A stretch of DNA of 64,000 bases from Achatina immaculata (taxonomy: Eukaryota > Mollusca > Gastropoda > Stylommatophora > Achatinidae). This document shows, in pieces, positions 49,301 to 53,509 of this stretch (position 1 is its first letter; every line of letters starts with the position of its first letter). The notes beneath the pieces were generated by a model. That model saw nothing but the letters and a program-made list of their open reading frames with translations. It had not been told where the DNA came from and did not search any database. Made by a program: the position numbers and the translations under genes. The DNA lies in assembly GCA_009760885.1 (NCBI GenBank), contig CM019701.1, forward strand, positions 39,053,515-39,117,514, read 5' to 3'.

Positions 49301-50607
49301 TCTGGAGATAGTTGCACCCCTTATTTTATAGGTTGATATTTTCTAGTTCTATTTTCAACTCGAATTGCTGCTTCTTGCTGCCAGTATGGATGCTTTACAA
49401 TTCTCAAGTCTTTGCCGTCTATACTGATGAATTCAAGCATTTTAATAATTTCATTATGTTTCACCTTGTCGAATGCCTTGATGTAATCAATGAAGCATAA
49501 GTAGAGATATTTCTGCACTTCTGAAGCTCTTTCTGTTAGTGTTCGTAAAGCATAAATGGCATTGTGTGTTCCCTTTCCTCTGTCTTTATTATGAGAGTCC
49601 TCTATCTGTCTGCACTGTTCACTTAACCACACTTCGTCTGCTTCCTTGCATTTGGCTGTTATTTCTTTACTTATCTTGCTATACTTTTTCCCTGTTATTT
49701 TTACTCCTCCTCCTCTTGTCCATCAGTCTTAAGATGTCATCCAGTCTTATTTCTTTATTTATCTTGTTATATTTTTCCCTGTTATTTTTACTCCTCCTCC
49801 TCTTGTCCATCAGTCTTAAGATGTCGTCTGTCATCCATTTATTTTTAGGGGCTTCTTTTTTCGCTGGTATTATCTCCTTAACAGTTTGGTGGATCGAATC
49901 TCTTAACATTGCCCATTGCTCATCAATACTATTTATCTTTGCTATTGCGTTGTAACTATTTGTTATAATAACTCTGTATTGTTCTTGCAGTTCTTGGTCA
50001 CTTTTAAGGAGTTCTGTATTCAGTTTGATGTTTCTCATTTCCTGCATGCTTTCTTTAGCTTTATTCTAATTTTTCCACAGAGTGGGTCATGGTCACTATT
50101 GCACTCAGCTCCTGGCATGGTTTTTGTTGTCAGCAATGCATTGCGGAATCGTCTGTTGATTAATACGTAGTCTACCGGAATCGTTTGTTGATTAATACGT
50201 AGTCTACCGGAATCGTTTGTTGATTAATACGTAGTCTACCGGAATCGTTTGTTGATTAATACGTAGTCTACCGGAATCGTTTGTTGATTAATACGTAGTC
50301 TATCTGGTTAAATGTCTTTTTTTATCTGGGCTGCACCACGTTGTCAGTCTTCGGGGATGTTCTTTAAACCAGGTGTTTCCTACAACCATGCTATGTATTC
50401 TTGCCCATTCAGTTACAGTATTTTACAGCCCAGTTACACGTAACAAAAAACAAACAAAAAAAAAAAACCTCGGCTGCAATGAAAGATGGCGAATGACTGT
50501 GAAATCGAAACTTTTACAAACATGTTTGACTGAGGCTACTTACCTAAGGTGCGTGCAGTAACGATAACTGCAAAGAGAAACCACCTGACTGCCCCCTGCA
50601 GCGGCAT
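14815..50607 (-). CDS. multi-EGF, FTP-lectin type I receptor, complete, 17 exons, 872 residues
   Basis: All 17 exons join in frame (2619 coding bases) through GT-AG sites: 64, 138, 168, 189, 222, 234, 144, seven of 153, 150, 103 and 136 bases. Order: signal peptide (1-21), Cys-rich module starting CEKGWFG (22-67), galactose-binding-like domain (68-186), FTP/F5-8-type lectin-like domain (187-338), nine EGF-like repeats (339-793), membrane helix (about 806-828), basic stop-transfer WWRRRQIK and a 44-residue tail. Exons 2-15 are all phase 1-1. Molluscan proteins with this ectodomain are often receptor tyrosine phosphatases or MEGF/Draper-like scavenger receptors; here the tail is short, tyrosine-free and has no enzyme domain, so a co-receptor, adhesion or scavenger role is inferred. 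Sequons (for example NAT, NFT, NST) fit a glycosylated ectodomain. I know of no named orthologue. Confidence 0.85.
15260..15362 (-). CDS. receptor exon 16, membrane helix
   Basis: Acceptor TTTCTCTTCTAAAG with a strong pyrimidine tract, donor GTAAGA. Phase 1 in, phase 2 out. Encodes a Ser-rich juxtamembrane stretch (PSSKGSSHALSA) and the helix VWVTAVLLVLAVVVVAGAVM. No start codon in this frame, so simple ORF searching misses it. Confidence 0.85.
15486..15585 (+). repeat. tRNA-derived SINE fragment
   Basis: Box A-like TGGCGTAGTGG at 15501-15511 and box B-like GAGGTTCAAGT at 15535-15545, spaced as in tRNA-derived promoters. Lies in receptor intron 15. The cloverleaf is too degraded to be a tRNA gene. 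Confidence 0.55.
16335..16572 (-). repeat. tRNA-derived SINE, type 1
   Basis: Minus strand: box A TGGCAAAGTGG (16550-16560) and box B GGTTCAAATCC (16506-16516), then a non-tRNA body ending with GGGCACTAACGCCATATCCC. The same body is in the copy at 38390-38612, and a weaker one at 46225-46400. Confidence 0.75.
16600..16720. repeat. ~64-bp direct duplication
   Basis: The segment starting AGTATTATCAATATTTTCTG and ending CACCAGATGGCTTTA occurs twice in tandem with no visible change, indicating recent slippage or duplication inside receptor intron 15. Confidence 0.85.
16829..17284 (+). mobile_element. LINE family II 3' part
   Basis: Plus strand encodes MEMWFIRRMLKVPWTAKKTN and FIRHFLRRGKLEHK, closely matching the copy at 9625-10250. 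Ends in a (GATA)n tail at 17270-17284, only 7 bases from the splice donor of receptor exon 15, which is read on the other strand. Confidence 0.8.
17298..17447 (-). CDS. receptor exon 15, EGF-like repeat 9
   Basis: Acceptor TATATTTAG, donor GTAAGT, phase 1-1, 50 codons. Starts ECVAGKFGTACQFNC and ends YGCLQGYNGHNCTS. Eight Cys with the repeat's spacing. One codon shorter than its neighbours. Confidence 0.85.
17448..18553 (-). other. receptor intron 14
   Basis: Contains the 18-bp minisatellite at 18035-18325. The remainder is AT-rich, with nothing else recognised. Confidence 0.8.
18035..18325. repeat. 18-bp minisatellite
   Basis: About 15 copies of a unit GGGATTCATAAACGACCT with AAATGA/AACAAC variants and two shortened units (GGGATTCATAAGGGATTC). 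In one frame it reads as repeated YESQV, an artefact. Confidence 0.95.
18554..18706 (-). CDS. receptor exon 14, EGF-like repeat 8
   Basis: Acceptor CACAACAG, donor GTAAGT, phase 1-1, 51 codons. Begins CESGTYGLDCGFQCSEFC and ends CLYGCQRGYTGPTC. All eight Cys are present. Confidence 0.9.
18780..19090. other. intron sequence with a weak LINE-tail resemblance
   Basis: The minus strand between 18890 and 18980 has a basic stretch (RGRGSPRDKRM) of the kind found at LINE C-termini. It is too short to assign. Confidence 0.3.
19100..19940 (+). mobile_element. LINE family III, RT C-terminal half
   Basis: One 196-residue open frame (19130-19720) covers the RT active site region written LADDICLLSSSHKDMQ, FVYLGSRVVENGDSTENINS, VLSVLLYGSECWKIT and IEERQWQWLGHVLR; a frameshift follows, then RPKETWRRTTERMLSNR. 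Ends GCCCTGGGCACTGAAGGTTC plus a GA-rich tail next to receptor exon 13. A near-identical copy is at 55779-56385. Confidence 0.85.
19950..20102 (-). CDS. receptor exon 13, EGF-like repeat 7
   Basis: Acceptor TGCTCACAG, donor GTGAGT at 19949-19944, phase 1-1, 51 codons. Begins CDNGTHGKDCNSPCPQFC, ends CLQGCQAGHKGLGCNE. The donor lies within a few bases of the 3' tail of the family III LINE. Confidence 0.9.
20120..20800 (-). other. receptor intron 12, AT-rich
   Basis: Poly-A runs and short GATA-like repeats (20350-20420); nothing else recognised. Confidence 0.6.
20812..20964 (-). CDS. receptor exon 12, EGF-like repeat 6
   Basis: Acceptor TTGTGTCAAG, donor GTAAGC, phase 1-1, 51 codons. Begins CEPGLYGQDCRSRCSTFC and ends CLRGCQTGYDGPWCNK. 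It has no ATG, so it is easily missed by ORF searches. Confidence 0.88.
21265..21510 (-). repeat. tRNA-derived SINE, type 2
   Basis: Minus strand starts with a degraded tRNA head (GGTTGGCTGAGAGCTTAGGC), followed by a body with CCAGAAAGGCCCC-like and GGTACCAAAGAGATCTG blocks and an end containing CTAACACCATATG. Same body as 32985-33230 and 38848-39013. Confidence 0.7.
21830..22261. mobile_element. hAT-type MITE
   Basis: Starts CAGTGTTTCCCAAC and ends GATTGGGAAGCACTG (imperfect terminal inverted repeats of hAT type), flanked by 8-bp TTCTAGAG and CTCCAGAG (6 of 8 identical). No transposase. Contains a family IV LINE tail at 21940-22137. Confidence 0.75.
21940..22137 (-). mobile_element. LINE family IV 3' tail inside a MITE
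   Basis: Minus strand matches the module at 60950-61190 (AAGTGGAGCACAACAGGCCG, GGTCGACCACGTGAAACTC). Lies wholly within the hAT MITE. Confidence 0.7.
23384..24867 (+). mobile_element. 1.48-kb GC-rich non-coding retroposon
   Basis: Flanked by a perfect 13-bp duplication of mariner sequence, ATCTCATGCACAG (23371-23383 and 24868-24880), and ends in (GAA)n, features of target-primed retroposition. It has no meaningful ORF. Internally it is built from tandem modules: a ~230-bp pair (about 23575 and 23805), three ~105-bp units around GCCTAAACCGGC, and three ~89-bp units around CTCACCCGGCGGGGATG (24373-24628). Class unknown. Confidence 0.75.
24976..25853 (+). mobile_element. LINE family I insertion, best copy
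   Basis: Starts in RT (TENIMRNVRED, IRYADDTVLLSTTQEGM), has one frameshift near 25430, then covers FECKCYRRVLQISWTQKRTN and KRKRGRPKRRWLQDIVDDLE and ends in (GAAT)n. Target duplication AATGAGGAACT at 24965-24975 and 25854-25864. 5'-truncated; intact enough to serve as the reference for other copies. Confidence 0.88.
27265..29179 (+). pseudogene. piggyBac transposase, one frameshift
   Basis: Frame 27265-28527 (420 codons) continues in the +1 frame from about 28517 to TGA at 29177-29179; one extra base near 28516 (in an AAAA run) explains the break. N-terminal ~130 residues are Ser/acidic and low complexity. DDE-like core: DVSIDEMVIGYKGR (Asp about residue 299), FADRFYTSL (Asp about 381), GCDRADQ in the second frame. 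The C-terminus has the piggyBac Cys-rich finger: CLYC, CTTC, LCPKNCF, YH. An alternative start is Met at 27325 (MNSPTDATN). It could be active apart from the shift, or the shift could be a sequencing error. Confidence 0.88.
29462..29477 (+). promoter_or_regulatory. histone-type mRNA 3' stem-loop, copy 1
   Basis: GGCCCTTTTCAGGGCC, matching the metazoan histone mRNA stem-loop pattern GGYYYTTHTHARRRCC (6-bp stem, 4-base loop), with AAC before and ATCCAAA after. In histone mRNAs this binds SLBP and directs U7-dependent cleavage without polyadenylation. A purine-rich GGAAAGAGGAA lies 35 bases downstream, similar to a histone downstream element. Function here is inferred. Confidence 0.75.
29550..29565 (+). 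promoter_or_regulatory. histone-type mRNA 3' stem-loop, copy 2
   Basis: Same 16-base sequence as copy 1, 88 bases on, with unchanged flanks. Confidence 0.75.
29638..29653 (+). promoter_or_regulatory. histone-type mRNA 3' stem-loop, copy 3
   Basis: Same 16-base sequence, 88 bases after copy 2; its following purine box reads GGAAAGAGGAGCC. Confidence 0.75.
29726..29741 (+). promoter_or_regulatory. histone-type mRNA 3' stem-loop, copy 4
   Basis: Same 16-base sequence, 88 bases after copy 3. Confidence 0.75.
29814..29829 (+). promoter_or_regulatory. histone-type mRNA 3' stem-loop, copy 5
   Basis: Same 16-base sequence; the array breaks 17 bases later (after CCAAATTTTCA), so the last unit lacks the purine box. 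Confidence 0.75.
30709..30861 (-). CDS. receptor exon 11, EGF-like repeat 5
   Basis: Acceptor CCTCTAACAG, donor GTACGT, phase 1-1, 51 codons. Begins CAAGSYGLLCRSRCPEFC, ends CELGCRVGYIESTCDK. The usual Gly before the last Cys pair is replaced (IEST). Confidence 0.88.
31205..31715. repeat. ~33-bp minisatellite (GATA/GACA-rich)
   Basis: Units of about 33 bp built from GATAGGTAGGTAGACAGAC and TGACAGAGATAGCA, in receptor intron 10. Its complement gives repeated LSTYLSA reading frames, an artefact. Confidence 0.9.
31762..31914 (-). CDS. receptor exon 10, EGF-like repeat 4
   Basis: Acceptor TGTGCACAG, donor GTAAGC, phase 1-1, 51 codons. Begins CTAGLFGHNCSSSCPRFC, ends CLLGCQSGYDGPWCNM. Very close to exon 8, suggesting duplication. 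Confidence 0.9.
31915..33538 (-). other. receptor intron 9
   Basis: Has a poly-C run near 32325, a purine-rich tract at 32735-32800 and the SINE at 32985-33230. No coding-like segment seen. Confidence 0.7.
32985..33230 (-). repeat. tRNA-derived SINE, type 2, best copy
   Basis: Minus strand: box A TGGCTGAGTGG (33207-33217), box B GGATTCAAGTCC (33163-33174), correct spacing, then the type 2 body. Close to a tRNA head with an intact promoter, so the most recent copy in this window. Confidence 0.8.
33539..33691 (-). CDS. receptor exon 9, EGF-like repeat 3
   Basis: Acceptor TTTCTGAAG, donor GTAAGC, phase 1-1, 51 codons. Begins CASGTYGQGCSSTCSESC, ends CLQGCQPGYKGLMCAE. Confidence 0.9.
33960..34325 (+). 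repeat. composite repeat ending in (GA)n
   Basis: Ends CCACATGTCTTGGGCATTGAAGG then (GA)n at 34274-34316, resembling the 3' end of LINE family III (CCATGTGCCCTGGGCACTTAAGG then (GA)n). The body has no RT similarity, so it may be a SINE sharing the LINE's 3' end. Confidence 0.5.
34592..34744 (-). CDS. receptor exon 8, EGF-like repeat 2
   Basis: Acceptor GTCTGTGCAG, donor GTAAAT, phase 1-1, 51 codons. Begins CPPGRFGQDCNSTCSQLC (with an NST sequon), ends CLLGCQIGYEGPWCNT. Confidence 0.9.
35140..35905 (+). mobile_element. LINE family I inside a ~65-bp tandem repeat
   Basis: The LINE part (about 35220-35685) encodes KAWIFPIVTYAWTLNKTAFE and KRKRGRPKRRWLQDIVDNLQ with small deletions and stops, and ends in (GACT)n. 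Before it (35150-35218) and after it (35686-35905) lie units such as GACTGGGACCAAGTTTGGGC followed by ATTTAAATCT and GCAGAATGTA, so the LINE split a tandem array in receptor intron 7. Confidence 0.75.
36096..36239 (-). CDS. receptor exon 7, EGF-like repeat 1
   Basis: Acceptor AATTCCTCAG, donor GTGAGT, phase 1-1, 48 codons. Begins ICEHGQYGRDCEHKCNC, ends CSIGFTGEGCSQ. Laminin-type EGF spacing, distinct from the eight later repeats. The GTGAG one base downstream alternative is excluded by phase. Confidence 0.85.
36425..36722. repeat. ~39-bp minisatellite
   Basis: About seven units containing CCAAGAAAGAAGGGGAAGAC and ACTAAAATTGGATTAACCAT, in receptor intron 6. Confidence 0.9.
36723..36815. repeat. 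(GAA)n / purine tract
   Basis: About 90 bp of almost pure GAA/GGA with poly-A interruptions, directly after the 39-bp minisatellite. Confidence 0.95.
37330..37980. repeat. 39-bp minisatellite next to a receptor exon
   Basis: About 16 units of CTAAATAGTTATCATCTACC plus AACAACTACTGACCCTCTA variants. It ends about 60 bp from the splice donor of receptor exon 6. Confidence 0.92.
38042..38275 (-). CDS. receptor exon 6, second half of FTP-like domain
   Basis: Acceptor CATTCCATAG, donor GTATGT, phase 1-1, 78 codons. Begins SRYFLRRAYWFTLKALD and ends ILLCEVEVYGG, the standard C-terminal strand of F5/8-type and fucolectin-type domains. Confidence 0.88.
38390..38612 (-). repeat. tRNA-derived SINE, type 1
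   Basis: Minus strand: box A TGGCAGAGTGG (38587-38597), then a body with CAGCTGTAGAAACGG and AAAATAAGGACACAAACACC. Same family as 16335-16572. Confidence 0.72.
38848..39845 (-). repeat. tRNA-derived SINE, type 2, split by a LINE insertion
   Basis: The SINE body is at 38848-39013 and its tRNA-like head at 39776-39845 (minus strand TGGCAGAGTGGTTAGTCAC). The 11-bp ACTGAGACTTG occurs at both breakpoints (39003-39013 and 39776-39786). Confidence 0.8.
39014..39775 (+). mobile_element. LINE family I, internally deleted
   Basis: Begins with a non-coding 5' region (GGTTAGCGGGGTAGGGGTAT, later GGAAGAAAAGCAATGGTAAA), which other copies here lack, then jumps at about 39345 to RT tail sequence (IYARETWTLNKTAEKHINAF, GRSRRR, EAYRRAV) and the ATGAATGA tail. 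A copy with its own 5' end and 3' end but most of the ORF deleted, flanked by an 11-bp target duplication. Confidence 0.78.
39850..40500 (-). other. receptor intron 5, unassigned part
   Basis: Between the split SINE and exon 5. Nothing recognised. Confidence 0.5.
40507..40728 (-). CDS. receptor exon 5, first half of FTP-like domain
   Basis: Acceptor TTTCCAAAG, donor GTACGT, phase 1-1, 74 codons. Begins GRNVALKQNTTQSSTDQRTY, includes ASANAVDGDT, WSVTLSRNFTVNRYVLYHRID. The NVAL...QSS and NAVDG motifs are diagnostic for fucolectin/F5-8-type domains. The His usually seen after the first Cys (CSHT) is Gln here (CAQT). Confidence 0.88.
41055..41345 (+). repeat. dispersed repeat A, copy 2
   Basis: Plus strand: GCACAGCATCGTGTCGGCTT, GCAATGCTTCTTTAGTAGAC, GGCTTGTTACTAGGGGTACC, GACAGGGTCTTGGCCGGCTA. 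The fullest copy in the window, in receptor intron 4. Confidence 0.75.
41440..42145 (+). pseudogene. mariner transposase remnant, internally deleted
   Basis: The plus strand encodes KQASKEWRYSSSRKQKKFHQ, then LMFTLFWIIDH, and after an internal deletion ECLPCPTYSPVLAPCDFLVF and the C-terminus FSHICTLLSNKK. These are the ordered blocks of a different mariner subfamily from the copy at 23075. Frames are broken. Confidence 0.75.
42418..42606 (-). CDS. receptor exon 4, second half of galactose-binding-like domain
   Basis: Acceptor GTGTCGGCAG, donor GTTAGT, phase 1-1, 63 codons. Encodes LLNRFSVMFKSSWNKQFPCH, AVDIYCDLNATVTQLTLS and CSLYVSGG, the closing strand of the module. Confidence 0.88.
42760..42957 (+). 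other. orphan coding-like segment on the plus strand
   Basis: A pyrimidine-rich acceptor-like CATTTTCCCACTACAG precedes 65 open codons ending in TGA. The frame encodes YRRLDLSEDYQYRINTCTP and GPGGDIQPDQLRTAVEEYAE, with balanced coding-like composition. No family recognised. It could be a terminal exon of an unknown plus-strand gene, a processed fragment, or transposon-derived. Confidence 0.3.
43495..43735 (+). mobile_element. LINE family IV 3' tail
   Basis: Encodes KWNTTDQRKRGRPRETLKRT, then KSLDEVKRLSEDRKNWRTTL and a stop; ends GGGCACGGGAAGGATATAAG. Reference copy for the family here, open in one frame. Confidence 0.75.
44179..44346 (-). CDS. receptor exon 3, first half of galactose-binding-like domain
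   Basis: Acceptor TTTTACTGTAG, donor GTACGT, phase 1-1, 56 codons. Encodes DTMTNYAFSPLSAIVDGNED, CLGPF and TIPYQITWMRVYVQDS. The IVDGNEDTCL block is the usual start of this module in molluscan receptors. Confidence 0.88.
44347..45833 (-). other. receptor intron 2, unassigned part
   Basis: No recognised element or coding-like frame. Confidence 0.5.
45834..45890 (-). repeat. LINE family V 3' terminus, fragment
   Basis: Minus strand contains AAAGGGCAGAATGTCAAACG then GGCCTGCGTGCCCAATTCTT, the same 3' end as at 13670-13745. Confidence 0.7.
45987..46124 (-). CDS. receptor exon 2, N-terminal Cys-rich module
   Basis: Acceptor TTGTCCGTAG, donor GTGAGT, phase 1-1, 46 codons. Begins CEKGWFGRNCQYKCRC, ends CLSGWFGPACQFG. 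Two GWFG turns and eight Cys; directly follows the signal peptide, so the mature protein begins at or near this Cys. Confidence 0.9.
46225..46400 (-). repeat. SINE, type 1, decayed
   Basis: Minus strand has GAGAGGCGCAATGATTAGTG, a box A-like head, and ends TACTAACACCATATTCCC like the other type 1 and 2 SINEs. Confidence 0.55.
46470..46600 (-). repeat. dispersed repeat A, copy 3
   Basis: Minus strand: CAGCCTCCATCGCCACGGAC, CCTGCCCCATTAGTCAGGAT, GTTTGTTACCGAGGGCACC. Partial. Confidence 0.6.
46664..47215 (-). mobile_element. LINE family I, minus copy split by a plus copy
   Basis: The minus copy runs 47215-47159 and 46957-46664 (ISWTQKKTPNI, then LNIEEGWLVKRIKERKLKYF-type tail, KMTSRHR). Interrupted at 46958-47158 by a plus-strand 3' fragment of the same family. 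Confidence 0.8.
46968..47148 (+). mobile_element. short LINE family I insertion
   Basis: About 180 bp starting ACATAATGGGAAAAAG and ending in (GAAT)n. Target duplication AGTATGGATA at 46959-46968 and 47149-47158. Nearly identical to the 3' end of the copy at 24976-25853, so recent. Confidence 0.8.
47230..48420 (-). other. receptor intron 1, unassigned AT-rich part
   Basis: No recognised gene or repeat; strongly AT-rich to 47700. Confidence 0.5.
48422..50340 (-). mobile_element. LINE family II, longest copy (EN-RT, degraded)
   Basis: Minus strand, 5' to 3': end of an APE-type endonuclease with the SDH motif (CNSDHDPLCGKIRIKLKK), linker, RT with YLCFIDYIKAFDKVKHNE, NNLRYADDTVLIAENQQHLL, KFKYLGAVITSDGKCRKE, and tail AAEMWFIRRMLRIPWTAK, FIGHAVRRGG, then an (ATG)n tail. 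Several frameshifts. Two internal tandem duplications: about 82 bp at 49670-49830 and 31 bp at 50153-50310. Confidence 0.85.
50153..50310. repeat. 31-bp tandem repeat inside a LINE endonuclease
   Basis: Five copies of CCGGAATCGTTTGTTGATTA plus ATACGTAGTCTA. One unit codes on the minus strand for VDYVLINKRFR, part of the endonuclease; 31 is not a multiple of three, so the expansion shifts the frame. Confidence 0.9.
50544..50607 (-). CDS. receptor exon 1, start codon and signal peptide
   Basis: ATG at 50607-50605 followed by PLQGAVRWFLFAVIVTARTL, a basic-hydrophobic-polar signal peptide of normal length, then donor GTAAGT at 50543-50538. Leaves at phase 1, completing Ala with exon 2 just before the first mature Cys. 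That the signal peptide ends at the junction supports this start. Confidence 0.85.
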
Positions 50608-50674
50608 GATTTGAAGCTCAGAAATATTCCACCTTACTATTGTGTTTTATGATTTCGTTTGAAACAAGTTCGAA

Positions 50675-50681
50675 CTTTATA
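50675..50681 (-). promoter_or_regulatory. candidate TATA box of the receptor gene
   Basis: TATAAAG on the minus strand, about 70 bases upstream of the ATG (5' UTR of roughly 40 bases if used). Based on position and sequence only. Confidence 0.3.
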
Positions 50682-51159
50682 TCGCTTTGAGAATAATATT
50701 CAGTCAACGTGTAGTTTTCACAGCTGCTAATAATGTTTTACAGCATTTATTGATCCTTCTGTTACGAAACGTTGGGAAATACTGAAAAGGAACAAAGAAA
50801 CGTCTAAAATATTTCCTGTTCAACAATCATTCAAATATTCAACTTAACATTCAATCTTAAAACATAGCGTTGAAACAAGGCTATATAAGGAAGCGAGCTT
50901 TTTAAACCAGGAAGCAAAGTGAACTATTGTGATGACAATAGCGCTCTTTCTTATAAGTATTTCAATACTCCTAGGTCAAAGTGTAAGATAAATAATTAAA
51001 ATTTTGTAACAGTGCAATTTCTAGTGGAAAGTTCGTCATGTTATTTTATTATATATTAGTGTTATATTATGTTATTGTTGTATTATTCTGAAGAGTACGT
51101 CATCAAAAGTGGACGAAGCCTCCGTCCAATAACAATGATGACCACAACAATGATGTTGA

Positions 51160-51420
51160 TGGTGGTCACGATGATGATAATGATGATGATGACGACGATG
51201 ATAATGAAACCTTAAAAACTGCTTCAGTCTTGTAAAAATATGATGACGATGATGATGATGATGATGATGATGAAACATTACAAACTGCTTCAGTCCTGCC
51301 CTGCTAAAACCTGCTGCTGATAATGATGAAACATTACAAACTGTTTCAGTCTTATAAAAACCTGCTGCTGCTGCTGATGAAACGTTACAAACTGTTTCAT
51401 TCCTATTAAAACCTGACACT
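51160..51420. repeat. (GAT)n and ~65-bp tandem repeat
   Basis: GAT/GAC trinucleotide repeats mixed with four units of GATGAAACATTACAAACTG plus TTTCAGTCTTATAAAAACCTG. Confidence 0.85.
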
Positions 51421-51464
51421 CTAAGTGTCCAAATAAAAGGGGGTGGCTTTGGAAGCCGTTAGCA

Positions 51465-53505
51465 TACCTATATAAAGCCTGTAGTAAGTTATGATACCCT
51501 TATAAACTCTGTAGTAAGTTATGATACCTATATAAACCCTGTAGGTTAAGATACTCATATAAACCATGTAGTAAGTTAAGATACCCATATAAACCCTATA
51601 GTAAGTTAAGATACCGATATAAACCCTATAGTACTTTAGGATACCAATATAAACCCTGTAGTACGTTAGAATACCAATATAAACCCTGTAGTAAGTTAGG
51701 ATACTTATATAAACCTTGTAGTAAGTTAGGATACCCATATAAACCCTATAGTACGTTAGGATACGAATATAAACCCTGTAGCAAGTTAGCATACCCATAT
51801 AAACATTGTAGTAAGTTAGTATACACATATAAAACCTGTAGTACGTCATGCTACCCACATTAACCCTGTAGTAAGTCAGGATATCCATATAAACCCTGTA
51901 TAAGTTAAGGATACTCGTTTAAACCGTATGGTAAATTGAGATATCCATGTAAACCCTGTAGTAAGTTGAGATACCCATGTAAACCTTGTAGTAAGTTAGG
52001 ATACCCATATAAACCCTGTAATAAGTTGGTATACTCGTTTAAACCGTGTAGTAAGTTGAGATACCCAAGTAAATCCTCTTGTAAGTTAGGATACTCATGT
52101 AGGGCCTGTAGTAATATAGGTTACCCATACAAACCCTGTAGTATTTAGGATACCCATATAAACCCTGTATTAATTTAGGATACCAATATAAACCTTGTAG
52201 GAAATTAAGATTCACATATAAACCATGTAGTAAGCTAGAATACCCATATAAACCCTGTAATAAGTTAGGATACCCGTATAAACCGTGTAGTAAGTTGAGA
52301 TACTCATGTAAACCCTAGTAAGTTCGGAAAACTATATAAACTCTGTAGTAATTTAGGATACCATATAAACCTTGTAGTAAGTTAGGACACGAATATAAAC
52401 CCTGTAATAAGTTAGGATGCCCGTGTAAATCTTGTAGTAAATTAATATACACATATAAACCCTGCAGTATGTTATGCTAGCCATATTAACAATGTAGTAA
52501 TTTAGGATACCCATATAAACACTGTAATAAGTTAGTATACCCGTTTAAACAGTGTTGTAAGTTGAGATACACATATAAACCTTGTAGTAAGTTAGGATAC
52601 TCATGTAAAGCCTATAGTAATCTAGGATACCCATATAAACCCTGTAGTAATTTAGGATACCCATATAACCTTGTAGTACATTATGATTCACATATAAACC
52701 CTGTAGTAAGTTAGGATACCCATATAAACCCTGTAATATGTTAGGATACCAGTGTAAACCGTGTAGTAAGTTGAGATATCCATGTAAACCCTGTAGTAAG
52801 TTAGGATACTCATATAAACTCTATATATAGTAAATTAGGATACCCATATAAACCGTATAGTAAGTTATGATACCTTTAAAAACCCAGTAGTAATTTAGGA
52901 TACCTATATAAACCCTACAGTAATTTAGGATGCCCATATAAACCCTGTTATATTTTAGGATACCCTTATAAACTCTGTAGTAACTGAGGATAACCATATA
53001 AACCCTGTACTAATTTACGATAGCCATATAAACACTGTAGTAATTTAGAATACACATATAAACCTTGTAGTAAGTTAGGATACCCATATAAACTCTGTAG
53101 TAATTTAGGATGCCCATATAAACCAGTAGTAAGCTATGATACCTATATAAAGCCTGTAGTTAGTTAGGATACATATCTAAACCCTATAGTACTTTATGAT
53201 ACCCATATAAACCCTGTAGTAATTTAGGATACCCATATAAACCTTGTTGTACTTTAGGATACTCATATAAACCCTGTAGTAATTTAGGATACCCAAATAA
53301 ACCCTGTAGTAATTTAGGATACCCATATAAACCCTGTAGTAAGTTAGGATACCAATATAAACCCTGTAGTAATTTAGGATACCCAAATAAACCCTGTAGT
53401 AATTTAGGATACCCATATAAAATCCTGTAGTAAGTTAGAATACCCATACAAAACCCTGTAGTAAGTTAGGATACCCATATAAAACCTGTAGTAAGTAACG
53501 TTACT
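51465..53505. repeat. 2-kb minisatellite, 30-bp unit
   Basis: About 68 diverged copies of a 30-bp unit, GTAAGTTAGGATACCCATAT plus AAACCCTGTA. Lies 0.86-2.9 kb upstream of the receptor start. Divergence is high on the left and lower at 53200-53480, where neighbouring units are nearly identical. Confidence 0.97.
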
Positions 53506-53509
53506 AAGA

